Assembly: GCF_019083995.1 (NCBI RefSeq)
Contig: NZ_JAHRCU010000004.1
Location: forward strand, 124,001-188,000
Length of the DNA stretch: 64,000 nucleotides
Source: Roseococcus sp. SDR
GTDB lineage: Bacteria; Pseudomonadota; Alphaproteobacteria; Acetobacterales; Acetobacteraceae
Direction: 5' to 3'
Part shown: piece by piece, positions 16,789-25,496 of the stretch
How positions within the stretch are numbered: position 1 is the first letter of the stretch
Layout: each line of letters begins with the position of its first letter
The notes under the pieces: generated by a model
What the model was told of the DNA's origin: nothing
What the model saw: only the letters and a program-made list of their open reading frames with translations
The model's database searches: none
Position numbers and translations under genes: made by a program

Positions 16789-18206
16789 CGCGCGAGCGAA
16801 AGCAGTGAGGAGCGCGGCGGGATGCCGGGCTCGAATTGCGGCCACCGGGTGGAGGGGCGGGCGAAGGTCGCCCCCGGCTCGGCACCGGGGCGGCGTGCCA
16901 CGGTGAAGATGGTGGCGCCATCCGGGGCCATGACCGCATTGCCGATGCCGGCCGCCCGCGCCGCGCCGTAGAGCATCGTGGCATTGCCGCCCGCATCCAC
17001 GGCCCAGAGCGTCTGCGCGGTGGTGCCAACCGGCCCCCCGGTGTCGGTGCCGATGAGCAGCCGCCCGCGCGCATCCGCCGTCGCGGTCTGCACGGCGCCG
17101 AGGCCCTGGGTGTTGATCATGTTGCCCGCCATGCCCGGGGCCGCCGGGTCGCCGCCATCGGGCGTGAAGGTGAGCACGCCGAAGCCACCCGTGAAGATCA
17201 GGCGGTTGCCGCGCGCATCCCAGGAAAGGCCAGAGGGCGCATCGAAGGCCATCGCCCCCGCCGCGCGCGCCGCATCCACCGGATTGGCGGCGGAGCCCTG
17301 TGGCAGCGGCATCCAGGTGATGCGGGCATTCTGCAGCTGGGCGACGCTGAGCGTGCCGTTGTCCAGCGCATCCGGCCCACTGGCGGGCCCGGCCGAGACG
17401 AAGCGGAAGAGGTAGCCCCCGGCCCCGCGCTCGGCCACATAGACCACAGCCTGGCCGCCGCGCGTCTGCGCCGCCGCCGCATCCGCCTTGCCGAAGCGAC
17501 CGATGGCGGTGCGCTTCACCGGGATGGATTGCGGGTCGAGCGGGTCGAGCTCGACCAGCCAGCCGAAGCCTTGGCCGGTCTGGAAACGGCGGTCGAGGCC
17601 GCCGAGGCGGCTCGACCAGAGCGCCGGGTCACCCTCGGCGAGCAGCAGCGAACCCCAGGGCGTCGCCGCGCCCCCGTTCACGCCCAGCACGCCGAGCACG
17701 GAGGAGCCGACCTGATCGGCCAGCGGGCCGGAGACGCGGCAGAGGGTGGAGGCCGTGAGCCGGCGCGACTGGAAGCCGCCATCCACCACGATCCAGCGCC
17801 CGCCCTGGACTTCCAGGTTGAGGAGCGAGGCACCCTGCATCTGCGCCGCGACGGCCGGGCGGTCCATGCCGCCGGGGAAGGCCATGGCGGCCTCCACCGT
17901 CGGATGCGCGATGGCGAGGATGGCACGCGTCACACCATCGGCCGCCATGGGCGGGATCACCTGCGCCGCGATGCGCGCATCCCAGCCGAATTGCGCGGAG
18001 GCGCCATCGGCGTCCAGGTTGTTCGGGTCGAAGGGCGGCGCGTCGAAGGTCACGCGGTCGCCCCAGCGGATCAGGACGCCGCGGCGCAGGCCCGCGCCGA
18101 CCGTATCATCCTGCTTCACGGCGGGCGCGGTCTGGGCGGCGGCGCCGGGGGGAAGCAGCGCCGGAAGGAGAGCGGGCGCGGCCAGAAGGGCACGGCGGTG
18201 GATCAT
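16785..18206 (-). CDS. PhoX/DUF839 family secreted protein
   Basis: 473 residues from the ATG at 18206, which overlaps the molybdoenzyme stop. The N-terminus is a twin-arginine-type leader (IHRRALLAAPALLPALLPPGAAAQ). Typical DUF839 stretches are LIRWGDRVTFDAPPFDPNNL (about 46-65), TPWGSLLLAEGDP, ERGAGGYLFRFVS and APSGLSWDARGNRLIFTGG. PhoX-type proteins are periplasmic Ca/Fe phosphatases with a six-bladed propeller. This member is shorter than classical PhoX (about 600) and I cannot confirm all metal ligands, so phosphatase activity is not certain. Part of a minus-strand operon with a BisC-type enzyme upstream and a racemase-like gene downstream, both overlapping by four bases. Confidence 0.82.
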   Translation of the reverse strand: MIHRRALLAAPALLPALLPPGAAAQTAPAVKQDDTVGAGLRRGVLIRWGDRVTFDAPPFDPNNLDADGASAQFGWDARIAAQVIPPMAADGVTRAILAIAHPTVEAAMAFPGGMDRPAVAAQMQGASLLNLEVQGGRWIVVDGGFQSRRLTASTLCRVSGPLADQVGSSVLGVLGVNGGAATPWGSLLLAEGDPALWSSRLGGLDRRFQTGQGFGWLVELDPLDPQSIPVKRTAIGRFGKADAAAAQTRGGQAVVYVAERGAGGYLFRFVSAGPASGPDALDNGTLSVAQLQNARITWMPLPQGSAANPVDAARAAGAMAFDAPSGLSWDARGNRLIFTGGFGVLTFTPDGGDPAAPGMAGNMINTQGLGAVQTATADARGRLLIGTDTGGPVGTTAQTLWAVDAGGNATMLYGAARAAGIGNAVMAPDGATIFTVARRPGAEPGATFARPSTRWPQFEPGIPPRSSLLSLAR

Positions 18207-20491
18207 GCGGGCAACTCCTCGATCACCGGAGGTTGGAAGGAACGGACAGGTGGCACGGGGCCGGTCCAGGCCTCGACGCGCACCAGGCAGGATTGGGCGG
18301 AGGGGCCCTGGGTCAGGCTCGACGTCCCGATATCGGCGGTCAGCACGTTGGGGTTGCCATGCACGCAGAGGCTGCCGGGCACGCCAGGCTCCAGCGGGTC
18401 GAACCAGGCGCCGGTCGCCAGCAGCACCACGCCGCGCGTGAGGTTGGCGTCGCATCGCACGCCGGCGAGGCAGGCGCCACGCGCGTTGAACACGCGCACC
18501 ACCTGGCCATCGGCAAGGCCGCGCGCCGCCGCATCCTCGGGGTGCATGCGGATGGGCTCGCGGCCCTGGATCTTGTCGGCCGCCGCGATCGGGCCGGGGT
18601 CGAGCTGCGAATGCAGGCGCGTCGGCGGTTGCTGGCTCAGCAAATGGAGTTCGTCGGCGGCAGCGGCTCCCAGCCATTCGCGAGGCGTGAGCCAGGTGGG
18701 GTGGCCCGGGCAATCGGCGCGCTGGAACGCCGCGATGGTCTCGGAAAACAGCTCCACCTTGCCGGACGGCGTGTCGAGCGGGTTCGCCTCGGGGTCGGCC
18801 GCGAAATCGCTGAACTGGGTGAAGGCCTCATGCGCCTCGATGGGCGGCATCTCGACATGGCCCTCTTCCCAGAAGCGGTCGAAATCGGGCGCGGCGAAGC
18901 CCTGCCGCGCGCAGGCGGTGCGCCACTTGTCATAGAGGAAGCGCAGCCAGGCGCCCTCGTCGCGCTGCTCGGTGAAGCGGGCGCGGAAGCCCTGCGCATC
19001 GGCGAGGTCGGCCAGGATGTCGTGGTCATTGCGCGCGAGCCCCTGCGGCGGGATCGCCTGGTGCATGGCGCGCACGAAGCGGTCGCGGGAGGAATGGGCG
19101 ATGTCGTTGCGCTCGAGCGTGGTGGTGGCGGGCAGCACGATGTCGGCGTGGCGGGCCAGCGCGGTCCACCAGGGCTCCTGCACCACGATGGTCTCGGGCT
19201 TCGCCCAGGCGCGCAGCAGGCGGTTGAGGTCCTGGTGGTGGTGGAAGGGATTGCCGCCGGCCCACCAGACCATGCGGATCTCGGGCAGCGCGAGATCTCG
19301 GCCATTGTAGTGCAGCGTGCCGCCCGGCCGCTCCAGCAGCTCGGTCACCCGGCCCACGGGGATGAAGTGCGAGACCGGGTTCCGGGTCGCGGGCAGCGAA
19401 ATGCTCGGCATCTCGCGCCGTGGATTGCCGATGCCGCCCGAGGAGCCGTAGCCGAAGGCCACCCCCTGCCCCGGCTTGCCGATATTGCCCAGTGCGGCGG
19501 CGAGCGCGATCAGCGCCCAATAGGGCTGCTCGCCGTAATCGGCGCGCTGCAGCGACCAGGCGGCGGTGAGCATGGTGGGCTGCGCCAGGCATTGTTCGGC
19601 CAGTTCCCGGATGGTGGCGGCAGGCACGCCCGTCAGCGCTTCCGCCCATTCGGGCGTCTTGCCGGCCAGCGTCGGCGCGAGCTTGTCCCAGCCCACGCAA
19701 TGGGTCGCGAGGAAAGCGCGATCCTCGCGGCCCAGCGTCACGATATGCTCGATCATGGCGAGGATCATCGCCGCATCGGTCCCGGGGCGGATCGGCACCC
19801 ATTCGGCGGCGAGCGCATCCTCGGTGTCGCCGCGATAGGGCGAGATATTCACGAATCTGAGGCCGGCGGCACGGGCGGCGCGCATGTTGGGGCCGTAGGT
19901 CATGGCCGCGCCCCCCGAGGTGACATAGCCGTTCTTGGCGGCGAGCCCGCCGAAGCAGAGCATGAGCTTCGCGTGCTGTGCGATGGCGGCCCAATCCGTC
20001 ATCCGGCCCAGCACCACCTCATTGGTGCCGACCACATGCGGGATCAGCGCCTGGGCCGTCGCGTAGGAATAGGCGTTGATCGAGGTGGTGTAGCCGCCGC
20101 CGAGGCCCAGATAGCGCTGCAGCTGGCTCTTCGCGTGATGGAAGCGCCCGGCCGAGGACCAGCCATAGGAGCCGCCATAGATCGCGGCATCGCCATGCTC
20201 GGCGCGGGTGCGGGCGGTCTCCTCGGCCAGCAGCCGCGTCACGCGGTCCCAGCTCACCGGCACGAAGGCGTCCCCGCCTCGGGCATGGCCGGCGCGGCGG
20301 CCTTCGAGCCAGCCCTTCCGGATGTAGGGCTGGTCCACGCGCGCGGCGCTGTGCACCGTGGCCGGCATGGAGGCGATGAGCGTGGCCGGCACCGGGTCCT
20401 GCGCGAAGGGGCGCACGGCGACGAGGCGCCCGCCCTCTGTCACGGCGTCGAAGAAGCCCCAATGGGCGGCATGCGGCTTGATGACGGTCAT
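18203..20491 (-). CDS. bisC: Molybdopterin S/N-oxide reductase, BisC/DorA/TorA type
   Basis: 762 residues from the ATG at 20491. No N-terminal CxxC...C iron-sulphur motif and no Tat leader, so it is probably a cytoplasmic BisC-like enzyme. It has the DMSO-reductase family segments AAIYGGSYGWSSAGRFHHAKSQ (about 120), where a serine is the usual Mo ligand, QALIPHVVGTNE, MVWWAGGNPFHHHQDLN and the C-terminal molybdopterin-dinucleotide domain (RMHPEDAAARGLADGQVVRVFN). It should reduce an S- or N-oxide such as biotin or methionine sulfoxide. It heads a four-gene minus-strand run and is divergent from a transaminase gene with an 80-bp gap. The symbol is tentative; TorA/DorA-like substrates are possible. 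Confidence 0.88.
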   Translation of the reverse strand: MTVIKPHAAHWGFFDAVTEGGRLVAVRPFAQDPVPATLIASMPATVHSAARVDQPYIRKGWLEGRRAGHARGGDAFVPVSWDRVTRLLAEETARTRAEHGDAAIYGGSYGWSSAGRFHHAKSQLQRYLGLGGGYTTSINAYSYATAQALIPHVVGTNEVVLGRMTDWAAIAQHAKLMLCFGGLAAKNGYVTSGGAAMTYGPNMRAARAAGLRFVNISPYRGDTEDALAAEWVPIRPGTDAAMILAMIEHIVTLGREDRAFLATHCVGWDKLAPTLAGKTPEWAEALTGVPAATIRELAEQCLAQPTMLTAAWSLQRADYGEQPYWALIALAAALGNIGKPGQGVAFGYGSSGGIGNPRREMPSISLPATRNPVSHFIPVGRVTELLERPGGTLHYNGRDLALPEIRMVWWAGGNPFHHHQDLNRLLRAWAKPETIVVQEPWWTALARHADIVLPATTTLERNDIAHSSRDRFVRAMHQAIPPQGLARNDHDILADLADAQGFRARFTEQRDEGAWLRFLYDKWRTACARQGFAAPDFDRFWEEGHVEMPPIEAHEAFTQFSDFAADPEANPLDTPSGKVELFSETIAAFQRADCPGHPTWLTPREWLGAAAADELHLLSQQPPTRLHSQLDPGPIAAADKIQGREPIRMHPEDAAARGLADGQVVRVFNARGACLAGVRCDANLTRGVVLLATGAWFDPLEPGVPGSLCVHGNPNVLTADIGTSSLTQGPSAQSCLVRVEAWTGPVPPVRSFQPPVIEELPA

Positions 20492-20571
20492 GGGAAGGAT
20501 ATTGCCCCCTTTCTCCCCTTCCGCGAAGCGCCTGGGCGGATAGACTGCGCCGAAGCACAAAGGATGCCCCC

Positions 20572-21966
20572 ATGACACCGCCGCGCAATTCCAACGCCGC
20601 CCGCGACATCGCCAACGTCCTGCACCCCTACACGGATGCCCGCGCCCACCAGAAGAACGGGCCGCTGGTCATCACCCGTGGCGAAGGCGTGCGCGTCTTC
20701 GACGAGCAGGGCAATGCCTATATCGAGACGGTGGCGGGCCTCTGGTGCGCCTCGCTCGGCTTCGACAATGAGCGCCTGGTGCAGGCCGCACTCAAGCAGA
20801 TGCGCCAGCTGCCCTTCTACCACGCCTTCACCGGCCGCAGCCACGAGCCGGCCATCGACCTCGCCGAGATGCTGATCGAGCGCGCACCGGTGCCGATGAG
20901 CAAGGTGTTCTTCTGCAACTCGGGCTCCGAGGCGAATGACACCGCGGTGAAGATGATCTGGTACTTCAACAACGCCATCGGGCGGCCGGAGAAGAAGAAG
21001 ATCATCGCCCGCATCAAGGGCTATCACGGGGTCACGGTCGCTTCCGCCTCGCTGACCGGCCTGCCCTACAACCACAAGCTCTTCGACCTGCCGATCCAGG
21101 GGATTCTCCACACCGGCACGCCGCACTACTACCACTGCGCCCTGCCCGGCGAGAGCGAGGACCAGTTCACCACCCGCCTCGCCAATGAGCTGGAGGAGAT
21201 GATCGTCCGGGAAGGCCCGGAGACGGTCGCCGCCTTCTTCGCCGAGCCCATCATGGGGGCTGGCGGCGTGATCGTCCCGCCCGCCGGCTATTTCGAGAAG
21301 ATCCAGGCGGTGCTGCGCCGGCATGACGTGCTCTTTGTCGCCGATGAGGTGATCTGCGGCTTCGGGCGCACCGGCAGCTACTGGGGCAGCCAGACCTTCA
21401 ACATGCAGCCCGACATCCTGACCTGCGCCAAGGCGCTGAGCAGCAGCTTCCTGCCGATCTCGGCCGTGATGGTGAATGACCGCGTCTTCCAGGGCCTCGC
21501 GGATGGCTCGGCGGGCTTGGGCACCTTCGGCCATGGCTACACCTATTCGGGCCATCCGGTGCCGGCCGCCGTCGCGGTCGAGACGCTGAAGATCTATGAC
21601 GAGATGGACCTGGTCGGCCATGTGCGGAAGGTGGGGCCCGTGATGCAGGACGGCCTGCGCCGCCGCTTCGCCGACCATCCGCTGGTGGGCGAGATCCGCG
21701 GGGTTGGCATGATCGGCGCAGTGGAGTTCGTCTCCAACAAGGAAACCCGCGCCAACTTTGACCCGGCCGTGAAGATCGGGCCGCGCCTGGTGAAGATCGC
21801 CGAAGGCCATGGGCTGATCATGCGCGCCCTGCCGGGGGATGGCATCGCCTTCTCGCCGCCGCTCATCATCACGGCGGAGGAGGTGAACGACATGCTCGAC
21901 CGCTTCGGCCGCGCGCTGGATGACCTCACGGTGCAGCTGCGCCGCGAGAGCATCACCGCGGTTTGA
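20572..21966 (+). CDS. Class III (omega) aminotransferase
   Basis: 464 residues, PLP fold type I. GSEANDTAVKMIWYFNN (about 115-131) binds the cofactor phosphate, YHGVTVASASLTG stacks on PLP, FVADEVICGFGRTG gives the aspartate contacting the pyridine nitrogen, and the Schiff-base lysine is K287 in LTCAKALSSSF. It matches the family of omega-transaminases that take pyruvate or alanine with diverse amines, diamines or beta-amino acids. The length and the WCASLGFDNERLV segment fit amine:pyruvate enzymes. It overlaps the next gene (O-antigen ligase-like) through a TTG start. Substrate not readable from sequence. Confidence 0.92.
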   Translation: MTPPRNSNAARDIANVLHPYTDARAHQKNGPLVITRGEGVRVFDEQGNAYIETVAGLWCASLGFDNERLVQAALKQMRQLPFYHAFTGRSHEPAIDLAEMLIERAPVPMSKVFFCNSGSEANDTAVKMIWYFNNAIGRPEKKKIIARIKGYHGVTVASASLTGLPYNHKLFDLPIQGILHTGTPHYYHCALPGESEDQFTTRLANELEEMIVREGPETVAAFFAEPIMGAGGVIVPPAGYFEKIQAVLRRHDVLFVADEVICGFGRTGSYWGSQTFNMQPDILTCAKALSSSFLPISAVMVNDRVFQGLADGSAGLGTFGHGYTYSGHPVPAAVAVETLKIYDEMDLVGHVRKVGPVMQDGLRRRFADHPLVGEIRGVGMIGAVEFVSNKETRANFDPAVKIGPRLVKIAEGHGLIMRALPGDGIAFSPPLIITAEEVNDMLDRFGRALDDLTVQLRRESITAV

Positions 21967-23144
21967 ACAACCGGCTCTGGCCGCTGGCGATCGCGCTGGC
22001 GGCGGTTCCCTTCGTCATCGTGCTGCAGAACCGCACGCTGGCCCCGATCACGCTGCTGGCCTTTGGAGGCGTGATCCTGGCCGGGTGGCGCGCGGGGTGG
22101 CGGCCGTCACCGCCGCCGCTGCTGGTGTGGCCGGCGGTGGCGCTGCTCGGCTGGGCGATGGTCACGATCCTCTGGGCGCCGGAGGCCGGGCGCGTCGCGG
22201 ACAGCGTGCTGCGGCTGGGTGCGACGCTCGCCTTGGCCGTGCTGGCGGCCGATGCGTTGCGGGGCGTGCCATTGACGCCGCTGATCCCGCGCGCGGCCGC
22301 GATCGGCCTCTCCATCGGCATCGCGGCGGCATTGTTCGATGATCTCTCGGGCCACATGCTCCGCGCCGCCGTGCGCGGCATCCGAGAGGCGCCGCTCACG
22401 CTCTCCTTCGGATTGAAGAACGCGGCCTCGGTGGTGGCGCTGCTGCTGCCGCTCGCCGTCTTCGCGCCCGTGCTGCCGCGCTGGTCGCGCATCGCCCTTG
22501 GCGTCTCGGGCGCCGTGGTCGCCCTGCTGCTGCCGGGCGAGAGCGCCAAGCTTGCGGTGCTGGCGGGCCTTGCGGTGGGCATGGCAGCGACGGTGGCGCC
22601 GCGCGCCACGCGCGTGAGCCTGGCCGGGACGGTCGCTGTGCTGGTGCTGGCCCTGCCATGGGTGCTGGGGGCGGCCTTGCCGCGCGATGTCAGCGCCCTG
22701 CCCTTCTCCGCCGCGCATCGGCTGCTGATCTGGGATTTCACGGCCGAGCGCATCGCCGATCGGCCGGTGCTGGGCTGGGGCATGGACAGCAGCCGCGCCA
22801 TTCCGGGCGGCACCGAGCGCACCAGCCAGGAGACGCGCACCGCCTTCGGGCTGACCGCGCATGACGCGCATCACTGGTTCATCCACCAGCAGATGCTGCC
22901 GCTGCATCCGCACAACATGCCCTTGCAGATCTGGCTGGAGCTGGGCGCGGTGGGGGCTGCGCTCATGGCGCTGCTGCTGGCACTGGTGGCGCTGGCCTGC
23001 CGCAACCCGGCCGCCTGCGGGGCCTTCGCGGCCGCGCTGGTCATTTCCCTGCTGAGCTACGGCATGTGGCAATACTGGTGGGTGGCCGGGTTGATGCTGG
23101 CGGCGGTGAGCGCGCCGCTGGTGGGCGGGCGCAAGCCGGCCTAG
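21963..23144 (+). CDS. O-antigen ligase family membrane protein (WaaL/Wzy-like)
   Basis: 393 residues from a TTG at 21963 that overlaps the transaminase stop. About ten to twelve membrane segments with a large loop at about 250-320. This contains WDFTAERIADRPVLGWGMDSSR and MLPLHPHNMPLQIWLELG, the arginine and histidine neighbourhood conserved in WaaL-type ligases and Wzy polymerases. These join lipid-linked glycans or polymerise repeats at the periplasmic face. No other glycan genes are adjacent, although a surface-sugar cluster starts at 59806. Start codon use is unusual but the overlap supports it. Confidence 0.85.
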   Translation: MNNRLWPLAIALAAVPFVIVLQNRTLAPITLLAFGGVILAGWRAGWRPSPPPLLVWPAVALLGWAMVTILWAPEAGRVADSVLRLGATLALAVLAADALRGVPLTPLIPRAAAIGLSIGIAAALFDDLSGHMLRAAVRGIREAPLTLSFGLKNAASVVALLLPLAVFAPVLPRWSRIALGVSGAVVALLLPGESAKLAVLAGLAVGMAATVAPRATRVSLAGTVAVLVLALPWVLGAALPRDVSALPFSAAHRLLIWDFTAERIADRPVLGWGMDSSRAIPGGTERTSQETRTAFGLTAHDAHHWFIHQQMLPLHPHNMPLQIWLELGAVGAALMALLLALVALACRNPAACGAFAAALVISLLSYGMWQYWWVAGLMLAAVSAPLVGGRKPA

Positions 23145-23153
23145 CTTCACGAG

Positions 23154-23486
23154 ATGCAACGTTTCTGGTTCAGCGCGGCGGGGCTTTGTGGCGCGCTCGC
23201 CGTGGCTCTGGCGGCGATCGCCGCCCATGCCGATCTCGAGTCGCGCGGCATGGTGCAGAATGTCGCCATGCTGCTGGGCTGGCATGCGCCGGCCTTCATC
23301 GGCCTCGGCCTCTGGGGGCGCGGCGCGGCAGTCGCTTCCGTCCTGCTGGCGGGTCTCGCCCTGTTCAGCGGCGCGGTGCTGATCCGTGCCTTCGCGGGCG
23401 TCTCGCTCGGGCCGGTGGCGCCCATCGGCGGCATGACGATGATCGGGGGCTGGCTGCTGCTGGCCATCCTCGCGTGGCGCCGATGA
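23154..23486 (+). CDS. DUF423 family small membrane protein
   Basis: 110 residues with about four hydrophobic helices. It has the DUF423 features: N-terminal RFWFSAAGLCGALAVALAAIAAH, a central WHAPAFIGLGLW and the C-terminal LFSGAVLIRAFAG...GPVAPIGGMTMIGGW. The function of the family is unknown. Starts 9 bp after the O-antigen ligase-like gene and overlaps the RlmM-like gene by four bases (ATGA at 23483), so it is co-transcribed with both. Confidence 0.88.
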   Translation: MQRFWFSAAGLCGALAVALAAIAAHADLESRGMVQNVAMLLGWHAPAFIGLGLWGRGAAVASVLLAGLALFSGAVLIRAFAGVSLGPVAPIGGMTMIGGWLLLAILAWRR

Positions 23487-24388
23487 TCCGCGCCGCCTAT
23501 CTCGCCGATGAGGGGCTGGAACGGCCCCTCGCGGAGGAGCTGGAGCTCTCCGGCCGTCGCGTCTCCGCCTGGCATGGCCGCCTCGCCCTCTCGCCCGACC
23601 CGCCGGCGCCCGCCGCCTGGGCGCTGGATGTCTGGGATGATCCGCGCGAAATCCCGGCCCCGTCCGTGAAGCTCGCGGCCGATGGGCTGCGCGCCATCCA
23701 GCGCAACTGGTCGCTGGTGCCAGCGCTGCATCACCGCCGTGCGGCACTGATCGAGGAGCGCCTGCCGCCGGTGAAGGCGCGGCCGCTGGCTTTTCCCGAG
23801 CCCGCGCCCACCGGGCATCTGGGCGGCTGGGCGCTGCTCACGCCGGAGCTGATCCTGGCCTCCCCCACCAAATCCTCCCCCTTCCCCGGCGGCGCGCCGC
23901 GCTTCGTGGAGGATCGCGAGGGGCCGCCCTCCCGCGCCTATCTCAAGCTCTGGGAGGGGCTGGTGCGGATCGGCAAGCATCCCGCGCCGGGCGAGACCTG
24001 CCTCGATCTCGGTGCCTCGCCGGGCGGCTGGAGCTGGGCGCTGGCGCAGCTCGGCGCGCGGGTGACCGCGGTGGACAAGGCGCCGCTGGAGGATCGCGTC
24101 ATGGCCATGCCCAACGTCACCTGGCGGCAGGAGAGCGCCTTCGCGCTGCCGCCCGAGCCGGTGGAATGGCTGTTCAGCGACGTGATCTGCTACCCGGCGC
24201 GCCTCTACGCGCTCGTCACCCGCTGGCAGGGTATCGCGCGCAACATCTTCTGCTCGGTGAAGTTCCAGGGCGAGACGGACCACGCGGCGGCGGCGCAATT
24301 CGCGGCGATTCCGGGCGCGCGGCTGTTCCATTCGGCGCACAACAAGCATGAGCTGACCTTCGTGCGGCTCGCGGAGGATGCCCCATGA
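23483..24388 (+). CDS. rlmM: RlmM-like 2'-O-ribose rRNA methyltransferase
   Basis: 301 residues. The C-terminal half is an FtsJ/RrmJ-type Rossmann fold: SRAYLKLWEG, CLDLGASPGGWSWALAQLGA (SAM loop, about 170-189), VTAVDKAPLE, WLFSDVICYPARL and FCSVKFQGETDH. These supply the K-D-K-E type residues used for 2'-O methylation. The N-terminal part has the substrate-binding arrangement of RlmM, which modifies C2498 of 23S rRNA in E. coli. Bacterial RlmM is usually longer (about 360), so the N-terminal domain is reduced and the exact target site is inferred. Start overlaps DUF423; stop overlaps the following enolase-superfamily gene. Confidence 0.82.
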   Translation: MIRAAYLADEGLERPLAEELELSGRRVSAWHGRLALSPDPPAPAAWALDVWDDPREIPAPSVKLAADGLRAIQRNWSLVPALHHRRAALIEERLPPVKARPLAFPEPAPTGHLGGWALLTPELILASPTKSSPFPGGAPRFVEDREGPPSRAYLKLWEGLVRIGKHPAPGETCLDLGASPGGWSWALAQLGARVTAVDKAPLEDRVMAMPNVTWRQESAFALPPEPVEWLFSDVICYPARLYALVTRWQGIARNIFCSVKFQGETDHAAAAQFAAIPGARLFHSAHNKHELTFVRLAEDAP

Positions 24389-25473
24389 GCACGCTCACCA
24401 TCCGTTCCATCAGCATCCGCGCGGTGGATGCCCCCATCGACCCGCCGCTGCGCAACAGCCTGAACGTGATCCCGCGCGCGCCGCTGGTCATCGCCGAGGT
24501 GCAGACGGCGGAAGGCCCGGTCGGCACCGCCTATGCCTTCGCCTATGCGCCGGCGGCCCTCGGGCCGCTCGCGGCACTCACGCGCAACCTGGGCGCGTGG
24601 CTGGTCGGCCGTGAGGTCGCGCCCCAGAAAATCTGGGACGAGATGCTGAACGCCAACCGGCTGCTGGGCGCGGAAGGCCTGGTGATGATGGCGATCTCCG
24701 TGCTCGACATGGCGCTCTGGGATGCGCTGGCCAAGGCGGCCGGCCTGCCGCTCGCCCGCCTCTGGGGCGGCGATCTCTCGCCGATTCCGGCCTATGGCAG
24801 CCTGCGCGGCTGGGGCCCGGCCATGCTGGCGGAGGAAGGCGGGCGCGCGGTCGCGCAGCACGGCTTCCGCGCGGTGAAGTGCAAGCTGGGGGCGCCCAGC
24901 GTGGCGGGCGACATCGAGACGGTGCGCGCGCTGCGCGACGCCGTGGGGCCGGGCGTCGAGATCCTGATCGACTACAACCAGGGGCTGGACCGGCCCGAGG
25001 CGCTGAAGCGCGGCCTGGCCCTCCAGGCCGAGGGCGTGCGCTGGATGGAGGAGCCGCTGCACGTCACCGACGACGAGGGCCTTGCCTGGCTGGCGGACCA
25101 GTTGGAGATGCCCGTGCAGGGCGGCGAGAACTGGTGGGGGGTGACGGGCATGGCGCGCAGCCTGGCCGCGCGCGCGACAGACCTTTGCATGCCCGATGTG
25201 ATGAAGATGGGCGGCGCGACCGGCTTCCTGCGCGGCATGGCGTTGGCGGCCGCGCATCGCGTGCCGCTCTCCTCGCATATCTTCATCGAGGCGAGTGCCC
25301 ATCTGCTCAGCGTCTGCCCGCTCAGGCATTACCTGGAGCACCTCGACATCGCGGGCGCCCTGCTGCGCGAGCCGTTGCGCATCGAGGATGGCAACGCGCT
25401 GCCGCCCGACCGGCCCGGCCTCGGGCTGGAATGGGATGAGGCCGCTCTCCGGCACCACGCCGCCGACGCCTGA
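24385..25473 (+). CDS. Mandelate racemase/muconate lactonizing enzyme family protein
   Basis: 362 residues, enolase superfamily: capping domain then a (beta/alpha)7-beta barrel. Visible active-site elements are the KxK motif in FRAVKCKLG (about 163-171), the metal ligands Asp in ILIDYNQG, Glu in WMEEPLH and Glu in VQGGENWWG, and a His in PLSSHIFIEAS. The KxK pattern indicates MLE- or racemase-subgroup chemistry (proton abstraction next to a carboxylate). The ATG overlaps the RlmM-like stop by four bases, although the two activities have no obvious link. Followed after 23 bp by an esterase gene. Substrate unknown. Confidence 0.88.
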   Translation: MSTLTIRSISIRAVDAPIDPPLRNSLNVIPRAPLVIAEVQTAEGPVGTAYAFAYAPAALGPLAALTRNLGAWLVGREVAPQKIWDEMLNANRLLGAEGLVMMAISVLDMALWDALAKAAGLPLARLWGGDLSPIPAYGSLRGWGPAMLAEEGGRAVAQHGFRAVKCKLGAPSVAGDIETVRALRDAVGPGVEILIDYNQGLDRPEALKRGLALQAEGVRWMEEPLHVTDDEGLAWLADQLEMPVQGGENWWGVTGMARSLAARATDLCMPDVMKMGGATGFLRGMALAAAHRVPLSSHIFIEASAHLLSVCPLRHYLEHLDIAGALLREPLRIEDGNALPPDRPGLGLEWDEAALRHHAADA

Positions 25474-25496
25474 ACCACCGAGAGGAAACGACGAAC

